Origin: Nocardioidaceae bacterium
Lineage (GTDB): Bacteria; Actinomycetota; Actinomycetes; Propionibacteriales; Nocardioidaceae
Assembly: GCA_013696745.1 (NCBI GenBank)
Contig: JACCXZ010000192.1
Coordinates: 1 to 33,608, forward strand
Length of the DNA: 33,608 bases
Reading direction: 5' to 3'
Shown: in pieces, positions 1 through 8,102 of the stretch
How positions within the stretch are numbered: the first letter of the stretch is position 1
Layout: each line of letters starts with the position of its first letter
The notes under the pieces: generated by a model
What the model saw: only the letters and a program-made list of their open reading frames with translations
The model's database searches: none
Told to the model about the DNA's origin: nothing
Program-made: the position numbers and the translations under genes

Positions 1-2
1 TA

Positions 3-398
3 GACGTGGTCGGCACCGACCACCACCACGATGTCCGGCCGCTCGTCGCGGAACAGGTTGAGGCTCTGGTAGATCGCATCCGCGCTGCCGAGGTACCAGC
101 GCTTGCCCAGTCGCTGCTGGGCCGGCACCGGAGCGACGTAGTTGCCGAGCAGGGTGGACATGCGCCACGTCGTGGTCACGTGCTTGTCCAGGCTGTGCGA
201 CTTGTACTGGGTGAGCACAACGATCTTGAGGAAGCCGGAGTTCGCGACGTTGGACAGTGCGAAGTCGATGAGCCGGTAGTTCCCCCCGTATGGCACCGCC
301 GGCTTGGCCCGGTCCGCGGTCAACGGCATGAGACGCTTGCCCTCCCCACCTGCGAGCACGATCGCCAGGACCCGTGGACTGCGTGTGACGCGCGACAT
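3..398 (-). CDS. glgC: Glucose-1-phosphate adenylyltransferase, N-terminal part (runs off the left edge)
   Basis: Reverse strand from ATG at 398 reads [74 protein letters not shown]...; classic GlgC N-terminus ([24 protein letters not shown]). Not in the supplied ORF track because it is truncated. Confidence 0.95.
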   Translation of the reverse strand, partial: MSRVTRSPRVLAIVLAGGEGKRLMPLTADRAKPAVPYGGNYRLIDFALSNVANSGFLKIVVLTQYKSHSLDKHVTTTWRMSTLLGNYVAPVPAQQRLGKRWYLGSADAIYQSLNLFRDERPDIVVVVGADHV

Positions 399-452
399 GC
401 CGCGACCCTAGAGCCTGGCGGCCCGTTGCGCGACGGCCGAAGGAGTGCGCGA

Positions 453-1646
453 ATGAGAGTCGACGTCCTGAGCCGGGAGTACCCGCCGGAGGTGTACGGC
501 GGAGCCGGCGTCCACGTCGCGGAGCTGGTCCGTGCGTTGCGTGCGCGTGGTGACGTGGACACCCGGGTCCGCTGCTTCGGATCACCGCGCGACGACGCCG
601 ACGCCCGTGCCTACCCGACCCCGCGTGAGCTGGCCGAGGCGAACCCGGCGCTGCAGGCGCTGGCGACGGACCTGGCGATGGCACAGGCATGCGCAGGAGC
701 CGACCTCGTTCACTCGCACACCTGGTACGCCGCCATGGCCGGTCACTGTGCCGCGCTGCTGCACGGGGTTCCGCACGTGATGACCGCGCACTCGCTGGAA
801 CCGCTGCGACCGTGGAAGGCCACCCAGCTCGGCGGTGGCTACGCGCTGTCCTCCTGGGCCGAACGGACCGCCATCGAGGCCGCCGACGCCGTGATTGCGG
901 TGAGCTCGTCGATGCGCACCGACATGCTGCGTGCCTACCCGGCCGTCGACCCGGCCAGGGTGAGGGTGGTCTACAACGGGATCGACACCCGTGACTGGCA
1001 ACCGCGGCGGGACCCTGACCGGGTACGCCGGCTGGGGGTCGACCCGGACCGCCCGAGCGTGCTGTTCGTCGGTCGGGTCACCCTGCAGAAGGGCCTCCCC
1101 TACCTGCTCCGCGCTGCGAGCTCGCTGCCTGCCGGTGTCCAGCTCGTGGTGTGCGCCGGGGCGCCGGACACCGCGGAGATCGCCGCTGAGGTGGAGCAAC
1201 TGGTAGCCGGCCTGCGCGCCAGTCGCGACGATGTGGTGCTGATTGAGAAGATGCTGCCGCGCGTCGACGTGGTGGCTCTGCTGAGTGCGGCGACCGTGTT
1301 CGCCTGCCCGTCGATCTACGAGCCGTTGGGGATCGTCAACCTCGAGGCCATGGCGTGCGAGACGGCGGTGGTCGCGACCGCGACCGGAGGGATCCCCGAG
1401 GTGGTCATCGACGGGCACACCGGACGGCTGGTCCCGATCGAACAGGTGGACGACGGGTCGGGTCGGCCCCTGGACCCCGAACGCTTCGTCGCCGACCTCG
1501 CCGCCACACTCGTCGAGGCGGTGAGCGACGTCGAGCGCACGGCCGCCATGGGCCGTGCCGGGCGGGTGCGTGCGATCGACGCGTTCAGCTGGGCCACCAT
1601 CGCGCAGGCCACCCGCGACCTGTACGCCACCCTCGCCCGTCCGTGA
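453..1646 (+). CDS. glgA: Glycogen synthase, actinobacterial GT4 type
   Basis: MRVDVLSREYPPEVYGGAGVHVAELVRALR... with FVGRVTLQKGLPYLLRAA and CPSIYEPLGIVNLEAMAC GT4 motifs; divergent from glgC. ORF track start at 6 is too early; ATG at 453. Confidence 0.93.
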   Translation: MRVDVLSREYPPEVYGGAGVHVAELVRALRARGDVDTRVRCFGSPRDDADARAYPTPRELAEANPALQALATDLAMAQACAGADLVHSHTWYAAMAGHCAALLHGVPHVMTAHSLEPLRPWKATQLGGGYALSSWAERTAIEAADAVIAVSSSMRTDMLRAYPAVDPARVRVVYNGIDTRDWQPRRDPDRVRRLGVDPDRPSVLFVGRVTLQKGLPYLLRAASSLPAGVQLVVCAGAPDTAEIAAEVEQLVAGLRASRDDVVLIEKMLPRVDVVALLSAATVFACPSIYEPLGIVNLEAMACETAVVATATGGIPEVVIDGHTGRLVPIEQVDDGSGRPLDPERFVADLAATLVEAVSDVERTAAMGRAGRVRAIDAFSWATIAQATRDLYATLARP

Positions 1647-1691
1647 GTTCGGGGCCGACCGTCCGTGAGTTTGCGTCCTTGGCCGTGAGCT
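1641..1691 (+). repeat. Short direct repeats, core CCGTGAGTT, 22-bp period (copies at 1641 and 1663; degenerate CCGTGAGCT at 1683)
   Basis: CCGTGAGTT at 1641-1649 and 1663-1671; the first copy contains the glgA stop codon. Same core and period recur at 11821-11942. Confidence 0.75.
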
Positions 1692-1692
1692 G

Positions 1693-1711
1693 GATGCAAA
1701 AGTTCTGCATC
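1693..1711. promoter_or_regulatory. Near-perfect 19-bp palindrome GATGCAAAAGTTCTGCATC, candidate operator
   Basis: Six perfect outer pairs (GATGCA/TGCATC) plus two inner pairs; upstream of the molybdopterin oxidoreductase gene. Confidence 0.5.
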
Positions 1712-1742
1712 TTGTCGCCGGCACGATAGTTCCATGGTCGAC

Positions 1743-1769
1743 CCATCCGGGGAAGCCGCGGACCCGAAT
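1743..1769 (+). promoter_or_regulatory. Candidate ECF sigma (SigK-like) promoter CCATCC-N16-CGAAT
   Basis: CCATCC at 1743-1748 and CGAAT at 1765-1769, spacer exactly 16 nt, immediately before the oxidoreductase ATG at 1777. Confidence 0.6.
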
Positions 1770-1776
1770 GACCCAC

Positions 1777-3372
1777 ATGAGCAGAACGAAGGCAACGACG
1801 CGGCTGCAGGCCGCCGGCGCGGGTGTTCTCGCCGCCGGTGCGGGCCTCGCGGGGGCCAGTGGCTTCTCGGCCCTGCTCAACGGCGTTCCCAGCCCGGTGA
1901 TCTCGGTGAGCAACCGTGTCGTGGACTGGGCGCCGGTCTGGCTGATCGAGTTCGGCAAGAACAACTTTGGCCTGGCCGACAAGCCGATCCTCATCGGCAC
2001 CGTCGCCATCGTGGTCGTCGTCCTGGCGGCGACTGCTGGTCTGGTGGGCCTCAAGCGCCCGACGCTGGCCCTGGGGATCACCGCCATCCTCGGTCTGGCC
2101 GCCCTCGCCGCCGCGGCCACCGACCGTACGGCCACCGCTAGCCCCTTCCTCGTCATCCTGCCCTCGATGCTGGCCCTTGCGGTCAGCTTGAGCACGCTGG
2201 CCTGGCTGCTCGCGGCGCTGGCCCGCCGCAGGGAAGACCAGGGGGATCGCTGGTTGCGCCCGCATCCCGGCGACGACCTGCACTCCAACTTCGACCGTCG
2301 GCGTTTCCTGGTGGCCGCGATGGCCACCGGTGCCGTCGCTGCCGCCGGTGGTGTCGTGACTCGTGTCTTCGGCGACGCCGCCGCCGCGGGCAGCCGCACC
2401 GAGTTCGCCTCGAACCTGACAACGCTGATCCCCGCAGAAAAGGCTCCACCGATCCCGAACGGCACGGACCTGGGCGTCCGCGGAGTCACGCCCTACATCA
2501 CCCGCAACGGGGACTTCTACCGGATCGACACCGCGCTGACGGTGCCGGACGTGCCGGCCGACACCTGGACGCTACGCATCCACGGCGATGTCGAGGAGGA
2601 GCTCGAGCTGAGTTTCGAGGACCTGCTGGGCATGCGACTGGTCGAGCGCCGGATCACGATGACCTGCGTCTCCAACGAAGTGGGCGGCGAACTGATCGGG
2701 ACCGCCACCTGGATCGGCGTCCCCATGGCCGACATCCTTGACCTGGTCGGCATCCGCGGCGGCGCCGACGGCGTGCTCGCGACATCGGACGACGGTTGGA
2801 CCTGCGCCACCCGCGTGAGCGACTTCTACGACCGGCAAGCGCTGCTGGCGGTGGCCATGAACGGAGAGCCACTCCCCCTGGAGCACGGCTTCCCGGTCCG
2901 CGTGGTCGTACCCGGGCTCTACGGCATGGTCGGGTCGACCAAGTGGGTCCGCGGGATGGAGATCGGACGTTTCGCCGACTTCGAGCCCTACTGGACCCAG
3001 CGTGGCTGGGACGCCGAGGCGCCCATCAAGACCCAGTCGCGGATCGACACCCCCACCGGCTTCCAGGAGCTCACACCGGCCGACGACGGCTCGGTGACCC
3101 TGGGCGGCGTCGCCTGGGCGCAGACGACCGGCATCGCGAAGGTCGAGGTCCAGATCGACCGTGGCGACTGGCTCGAGGCCGACCTGGGCACCGAGGACTC
3201 CGTCGACACCTGGCGGATGTGGAAGCACACATGGGCCGACCCGACGCCGGGAAGCCACACCATCACCGTCCGCGCGACCGACAAGGGCGGCGACACACAG
3301 ACATCCGATTCGGCGAGGCCACTCCCGAACGGCGCCACCGGGTGGCACACCATCACCTTCTCGGTGGCATGA
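1777..3372 (+). CDS. Membrane-anchored molybdopterin-dependent oxidoreductase, sulfite oxidase family
   Basis: N-terminal hydrophobic helices, then RRRFLVAAMATGAVAAAGG, then an oxidoreductase molybdopterin-binding domain (TMTCVSNEVGGELIGTATWIGVPMADILD, GFPVRVVVPGLYGMVGSTKWV) and a Mo-co dimerisation-like C-terminus. ATG 1777 preferred over 1768, which overlaps the predicted -10. Confidence 0.9.
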   Translation: MSRTKATTRLQAAGAGVLAAGAGLAGASGFSALLNGVPSPVISVSNRVVDWAPVWLIEFGKNNFGLADKPILIGTVAIVVVVLAATAGLVGLKRPTLALGITAILGLAALAAAATDRTATASPFLVILPSMLALAVSLSTLAWLLAALARRREDQGDRWLRPHPGDDLHSNFDRRRFLVAAMATGAVAAAGGVVTRVFGDAAAAGSRTEFASNLTTLIPAEKAPPIPNGTDLGVRGVTPYITRNGDFYRIDTALTVPDVPADTWTLRIHGDVEEELELSFEDLLGMRLVERRITMTCVSNEVGGELIGTATWIGVPMADILDLVGIRGGADGVLATSDDGWTCATRVSDFYDRQALLAVAMNGEPLPLEHGFPVRVVVPGLYGMVGSTKWVRGMEIGRFADFEPYWTQRGWDAEAPIKTQSRIDTPTGFQELTPADDGSVTLGGVAWAQTTGIAKVEVQIDRGDWLEADLGTEDSVDTWRMWKHTWADPTPGSHTITVRATDKGGDTQTSDSARPLPNGATGWHTITFSVA

Positions 3373-3407
3373 CACCGGACACCAGTCCTCATATGAAAGG
3401 GAACACC

Positions 3408-4121
3408 ATGCGCACGATGACCATTCGCAAGAGCATCGCCGTCGGTGCCGTTGCCTCGCTGGCGATGTTCACCGCGGCCTGCGGCACCGACGACGACGTC
3501 GAGGCCGCCACCAACGGCACCGACGACACTTCTGCGGAGGATGCCACCGAGCAGGAGCCCGCCGAGGAAGAAAACGAGGGCGACGCCGGCGGCGACATGG
3601 ATGACGTCACCGCCACCCTGGCCGGACCGGGCTGCGAGGGTTACGCCGAGGCGAACGCCGAGGGCCCCGCCTCCGTGCAGGGCATGGCGCAGGAGTCGGT
3701 CTCCGGCGCTGCGAGCGGCAACCCGCTGCTGACCACCCTGGTCTCCACCGTGACCGGCGAGTTCAATCCCGAGGTCAACCTCGCGGGCACGCTCGACGAC
3801 CAGGAGGCGATCACCGTCTTCGCACCCGTGGACGAGGCCTTCGGCAAGCTGCCGGAGGACGCGGTCGCCGACCTGCAGAAGCCGGCCAACGAGGAGACGC
3901 TGACCACGGTGCTCACGTACCACGTGCTGCCCGAGCGGATCGAGCCGCAGGACCTCTCTGGGTCGTACCCGACGCTCGCCGGTCCGGAGCTGATGGTCAA
4001 GGGTCAGCCGGACAACCTGACGATCAACGGTGAGTCCGCTGTGATCTGCGGTGGCGTGCAGACCCAGAACGCCACCGTCTACCTGATCGACACGGTGCTC
4101 ATGCCGCCGGCGGCTGGTTGA
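3408..4121 (+). CDS. Fasciclin (FAS1) domain lipoprotein, MPT70/MPT83-like
   Basis: MRTMTIRKSIAVGAVASLAMFTAACGTDDD lipobox signal; FAS1 motifs (ITVFAPVDEAFGKLP, LTTVLTYHVLPERI, TVYLIDTVLMPP). RBS-like GAAAGGG upstream of 3408. Confidence 0.93.
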   Translation: MRTMTIRKSIAVGAVASLAMFTAACGTDDDVEAATNGTDDTSAEDATEQEPAEEENEGDAGGDMDDVTATLAGPGCEGYAEANAEGPASVQGMAQESVSGAASGNPLLTTLVSTVTGEFNPEVNLAGTLDDQEAITVFAPVDEAFGKLPEDAVADLQKPANEETLTTVLTYHVLPERIEPQDLSGSYPTLAGPELMVKGQPDNLTINGESAVICGGVQTQNATVYLIDTVLMPPAAG

Positions 4122-4174
4122 TCGTCAGCTCAGCCACGGCTGAGGTGACACCGGCCCTGCGGGGTTGACCCGAA

Positions 4175-4277
4175 GCCGGCCACGCGGCCGGCCACGATCC
4201 GGGCGCCGGGATACCGCCCCCGGCGCCCGCCAGCGGAGAGCGTGGCGTGCAAGGCTCAGGTCTGCACGCCACGCTCT
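4175..4277. terminator. Three consecutive perfect hairpins (7-, 10- and 14-bp stems)
   Basis: GCCGGCC-acgc-GGCCGGC (4175-4192); GGGCGCCGGG-8nt-CCCGGCGCCC (4201-4228); AGAGCGTGGCGTGC-13nt-GCACGCCACGCTCT (4237-4277). No U-tract. Confidence 0.65.
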
Positions 4278-4333
4278 TCGCATGTGCGGACCCCAATCCC
4301 GGGCGCGTGAGGCACGCACGAACAGGAGCGAGC

Positions 4334-4471
4334 ATGACCATCCGGATCAACGACCGCGCCCTGGGCACCGGTGCCGCATCGGGCTTCGACCTCGCCCTGG
4401 CACGAGGCCTGTCGATGCGGGCTATGGCCGCGAGGATCCGGGCGCGGCGGGAGAGGTCTGGTGACCGGTGA
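4334..4471 (+). CDS. 45-aa small protein upstream of and overlapping the GNAT gene
   Basis: MTIRINDRALGTGAASGFDLALARGLSMRAMAARIRARRERSGDR; RBS-like AGGAGCG upstream; stop TGA overlaps the GNAT GTG start (GTGA at 4468-4471). Confidence 0.5.
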   Translation: MTIRINDRALGTGAASGFDLALARGLSMRAMAARIRARRERSGDR

Positions 4472-4995
4472 CCCGGCAGCACGACCGGCGTGCCGCCGAG
4501 ACGGTGTTCGGCGTCGCGGGTCCTGATCACGTGGCCGCGCTCACGACCCTGGAGGAGCGGGCCAATCGGGTGGCACTCGCGCACGTCTTCGGATCCGAGC
4601 TGCCCTACCCGTACGTCGACGTGCTCGCACGCTGGCGGCTGGTGCTGGAGGACCCGGCCGCCACGACGCTCGCGGCTTGGTCGGGCCATGACCTGGTGGG
4701 CTTCGCAGCGTACGACCCGGTCAGCCTGCGTCACCTGGCGGTGGCGGTCGAACGCTTCGGCACCGGCCTCGCCGACGACCTGCACGCCCGCGTGGTCGAC
4801 GACTGGCGCCGCGCCGGGACGACCAGCGCACGGCTGTGGGTGCTCGAGGACAACCAGCGGGCTCGCCGCTTCTACGCACGGCACGGTTGGGTGCTCGACG
4901 GACGACGCCAGGACAGTCCGTGGCCTCCGTACCCGGTGGAGATCGGGCACGCACTGCGCGGCGGGCCCAGCGTCGAGCAGGCAGTCACGCTCTAG
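4468..4995 (+). CDS. GNAT family N-acetyltransferase
   Basis: Acetyl-CoA-fold C-terminal motif TSARLWVLEDNQRARRFYARHGWVLDGRRQ. Confidence 0.88.
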   Translation: MTRQHDRRAAETVFGVAGPDHVAALTTLEERANRVALAHVFGSELPYPYVDVLARWRLVLEDPAATTLAAWSGHDLVGFAAYDPVSLRHLAVAVERFGTGLADDLHARVVDDWRRAGTTSARLWVLEDNQRARRFYARHGWVLDGRRQDSPWPPYPVEIGHALRGGPSVEQAVTL

Positions 4996-5056
4996 ACCGA
5001 GGGATTCACCCGCGCGAGGGAGTCCCCGGGCCGGATCGCCCTGCCACACTCGGCAC

Positions 5057-5912
5057 GTGCCGGACGACCTGTCCGCCTGGCGCCGCCGGCTGGAGCCTCT
5101 CACCGATCCGCTGATCGCGGTCGCGGTCTTCGTGCTGAGCCTCCTGCCGCTGATCCGCACCGAGCAGTGCGGGTGCGCGGACGTCCCCGGGTGGGCGTAC
5201 GTGCTGGTGGTCGGACAATGCCTCCCGCTCGCGGTGCGCCGGAGTTCCCGTTCGGGGCAGGACTGGTGGCCGGGCTCATGGTCTTCGGGTACGCCCTCAC
5301 GAGCCAGCCGGCCCCCCCTGTCGAGTATGCGGGGCTCGTGGCGCTCTAGACGGCGGCGGCGTACCTCGAACGTCGTCTCGCGTACGCGGCGGCGGTGATC
5401 GCCACCGTGGCCATCGCCGTCATCCATGCGCTGGAGTGGCCCGTCGTGGACCTCGAGGACATCGCCGTGGCGACGTTGCTGTTCTCGACTGCCTGGTTGC
5501 TCGGCGACAGCGCCCGCAGCCGGGCCTGACCAGAATCCCCGACTTGGTGGCTGGCGTGCAGGCCGCGGGTCTCGACGTACGCCTGTACCTGGGACCCGTC
5601 GACACGGAGCTCGCGCCGGCGGTCGACCTGTCGGCGTACCGGCTGGTGCAGGAGGCGCTGACCAACTGTCTGCGTCACGCCGGCCCCTCGAGCGTCCAGG
5701 TGAGTGTCACGCACGAGGACGGTGCCTTGCGGATCCGCGTGCTCGACGACGGTGTGGGTGCCGCGCTGCCCCGTCGTCCCGGCGGCCACGGTCTGGTCGC
5801 AATGAGCGAGCGGGTCGCCCTGCTCGGGGGCACCCTGCGGGTCGGGCCGCGCTCCGAGGGCGGCTGGGCGGTCGAGGCCGCGCTGCCGCTCGCACCGGTG
5901 CCGGTGCCGTGA
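5057..5912 (+). pseudogene. Degenerate NarL-type sensor histidine kinase (frameshift, in-frame stop, internal deletion)
   Basis: TM region VPDDLSAWRRRLEPLTDPLIAVAVFVLSLLPLIRTEQ... shifts frame near 5237 (EFPFGAGLVAGLMVFGYAL), hits TAG at 5347-5349, continues TAAAYLERRLAYAAAVIATVAIAVIHALEWP...GDSARSRA*, then jumps to an HATPase domain (GLTRIPDLVAGVQAAGLDV...YRLVQEALTNCLRHA...VLDDGVG...GGHGLVAMSERVALLGG). No HisKA_3 phospho-acceptor region. Confidence 0.85.
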
Positions 5913-6607
5913 GCACCGGCGTGCTGCTCGCCGTCGACCAGGCGCTGGTGCGCGCAGGGTTCGCGATGATCCTGGACGCGCAGCCGGACCTCACGGTGGT
6001 CGGTGAGGCATGCGACGGGCAGGAGGCGATCGACCTCGCCGTCGCGCTGGATCCTGACGTTGTGCTCATGGACGTCCGGATGCCCGAGCTGGACGGCATC
6101 GCCGCCACCGCTGCGATCACCGCAGCCCAGCCGGGGGTACGTGTCCTCGTGCTCACCACGTTCGATCTCGACGAGTACGTCTACGACGCGCTGCACGCCG
6201 GCGCCAGCGAGTTCCTGCTCAAGGACGTCGGACGCGACGACCTCGTGGCCGCGGTCCGCGTGGTGGCAGCCGGCGACGCTCTGCTCGCCCCCTCGGTCAC
6301 GCGTCGGCTGCTCGTCGACTTCGTCCGGAACCGCCCCGAGGCACCTGCGCGGCCCGACGTCCCCGCACTCACCGGCCGCGAGCAGGAGACGCTGGCCCTG
6401 CTCGCGCTGGGACTGTCCAACGCGGCGATCGCCGAACGCCTGGTCGTCAGCGAGCACACGGTCAAGACCCACGTCGGCAACGTCTTGCACAAGGGCGAGC
6501 TCGTCGAGGTCGGTCTTGTCGAGCGTGACCACGGCGGTCACGTTGACCACGGAGTCCTTCGGCAGGCCGGTGGCCAGGGCCGGCAGGAACACGTTGCCCG
6601 GCGGTGA
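5909..6607 (+). pseudogene. NarL/FixJ response regulator truncated in the HTH domain, with an unrelated C-terminal tail
   Basis: Receiver DVVLMDVRMPELDGIAA and LTGREQETLALLALGLSNAAIAERLVVSEHTVKTHVGNVLHK, then about 37 non-homologous residues (GELVEVGLVERDHGGHVD...) that are antisense to a mazF fragment. Confidence 0.8.
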
Positions 6608-6617
6608 GGAGACCGCG
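6494..6617 (-). pseudogene. MazF/PemK toxin C-terminal fragment
   Basis: Reverse strand reads ADAVSSPPGNVFLPALATGLPKDSVVNVTAVVTLDKTDLDELA; matches the C-terminal half of the MazF/PemK family (GNVFLP...GLPKDSVVNV..VVTLDKTDL). No N-terminus and no normal C-terminal end. Confidence 0.8.
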
Positions 6618-7246
6618 TCCGCCGCTGCTCAACGAAGGGGAGCTCCTCGGCCATCCAGCCGCTAACGCCAGACGCGGTCGTCTCCCCGGAGCGAACACGC
6701 GCGGCGTTGCGTCGTTCGATATCGCTGCGGTTGGCCCGGATGTACACGGTGGCATCCACGAGGTCCCGCAGTCCGGGCCGGCTCGCTCCGACGCCTTCGA
6801 TGATCACCAGAACCGCAGTATGGGGGACAGCTATCGAGCCCACACGGCCGTGCACGTCCCAAGCCGGCGGCCGGTAGGTAACTGGCTCGCTCTGGTGCAG
6901 CGGCTCCAAGACGCCGCCGATCAGGAGGTCGGTCCAGCCGAAGCGGGAATGGGCCCACGCGATGTCATCGGTGTGGACCACGCAAACTGTCGGGGACTGC
7001 TCGGTTGATCCGGTTGGCCAGTGTCGTCTTCCCGCTGGAACTGCGTCCGTCCAACGCCACGATCTGAGGACGTTGACGTGGTGAGCCGGCGGCACCGCGC
7101 AGTTGCGCGACGAAGTCTGGCAGCGGCACGGCCTGCCACGGGCCGCACTCAGGTTCGCCCCGTCCCAAGGATGTGCTCACCGCAACCGCCTCGCAGGCCG
7201 GCGAACGTCCCTCCCGCACTGCTACATGGCACTCGCCAGAAACCAC
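6618..7246 (-). pseudogene. P-loop nucleoside/uridine kinase-like gene, frameshifted and 3'-truncated
   Basis: Reverse ORF 6965-7246 holds the Walker A QIVALDGRSSSGKTTLANRI; the continuation TVCVVHTDDIAWAHSRFGWTDLLIGGVLEPL...AVLVIIEGVGASRPGLRD is in another frame (ORF 6538-7095). Frames switch near 7000-7020; end runs into the mazF fragment. 5' boundary uncertain. Confidence 0.7.
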
Positions 7247-7282
7247 TGGCGCCGGGGGCCTCCGATTCGCTTGGCTTGATGG

Positions 7283-8059
7283 GTGAGCGACCGGGGCGAA
7301 GGATCCAGGCGACCGATTGCGCTAGTGACAGGCGCGAGTCGGCGGGTCGGCATCGGCTCGGGAGTGTGCGTCGGCCTCGCAGCTGACGGGTGGGACGTGG
7401 CGTTCACGTACTGGCGGCGCTACGACCAGCGCATGGCATGGGGCAGTAACGATGAGGACCTCGAACAGACCGCCGAAGCCATCCGCGCCGCCGGAGGTCG
7501 GACGGCGTCCATCGAGGCTGACCTGAGCCAGATCGACAGCATCCCTCGGATCTTCGACGAGGCCGAGGGCGCCCTTGGGCCGGTTACGGCCTTGGTCATC
7601 GGACACTGCGAGTCGGTGAACTCAGACCTACGCAGCACCACCGTTGAGAGTTTCGACCTACATATGGCGGTCAATGCCCGTGCACCCTGGTTGCTCGTGC
7701 GCGAGTTCGCCACGCGCTACCGCGGCCAGTTCGGGCAGGGTCGCATCGTTGCTCTCACCAGCGACGCCGCCACCGGCAACCTTCCCTACGGTGCCAGCAA
7801 GGGCGCTCTCGATCGCATCGTCATCGCCGCGGCACGCGAGTTCGCCGACCTCGGTGTCACCGCCAACGTCATCAACCCCGGCCCGACAGCCACGGGCTGG
7901 ATCACGTCGGAGCAGGCCGAGATCATCGCCGCCGAAACACCGCTCGGACGCGTGGGCACCGCACACGATGCGGCCGCTCTCGTCACCTTTCTCTGCTCAG
8001 ATCGCGGTGGTTGGATCAACGGCCAGCTCCTGCACAGCGACGGAGGCATCCACGCATAA
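7283..8059 (+). CDS. SDR family oxidoreductase
   Basis: IALVTGASRRVGIGSGVCVGLAADGWDVAFTY; YGASKGALDRIVIAAAREFADLGVTANVINPGPTATGW; C-terminal INGQLLHSDGGIHA. Confidence 0.9.
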   Translation: MSDRGEGSRRPIALVTGASRRVGIGSGVCVGLAADGWDVAFTYWRRYDQRMAWGSNDEDLEQTAEAIRAAGGRTASIEADLSQIDSIPRIFDEAEGALGPVTALVIGHCESVNSDLRSTTVESFDLHMAVNARAPWLLVREFATRYRGQFGQGRIVALTSDAATGNLPYGASKGALDRIVIAAAREFADLGVTANVINPGPTATGWITSEQAEIIAAETPLGRVGTAHDAAALVTFLCSDRGGWINGQLLHSDGGIHA

Positions 8060-8102
8060 CTCGAGGACGTGATCCGAGCATCGTGCTGAGAGGATGCCGA
8101 CC

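Noticed and set aside
582-2489. 635-aa minus-strand ORF
   Set aside because: Antisense to glgA and the molybdopterin oxidoreductase; GC-rich shadow ORF with no recognisable domain.
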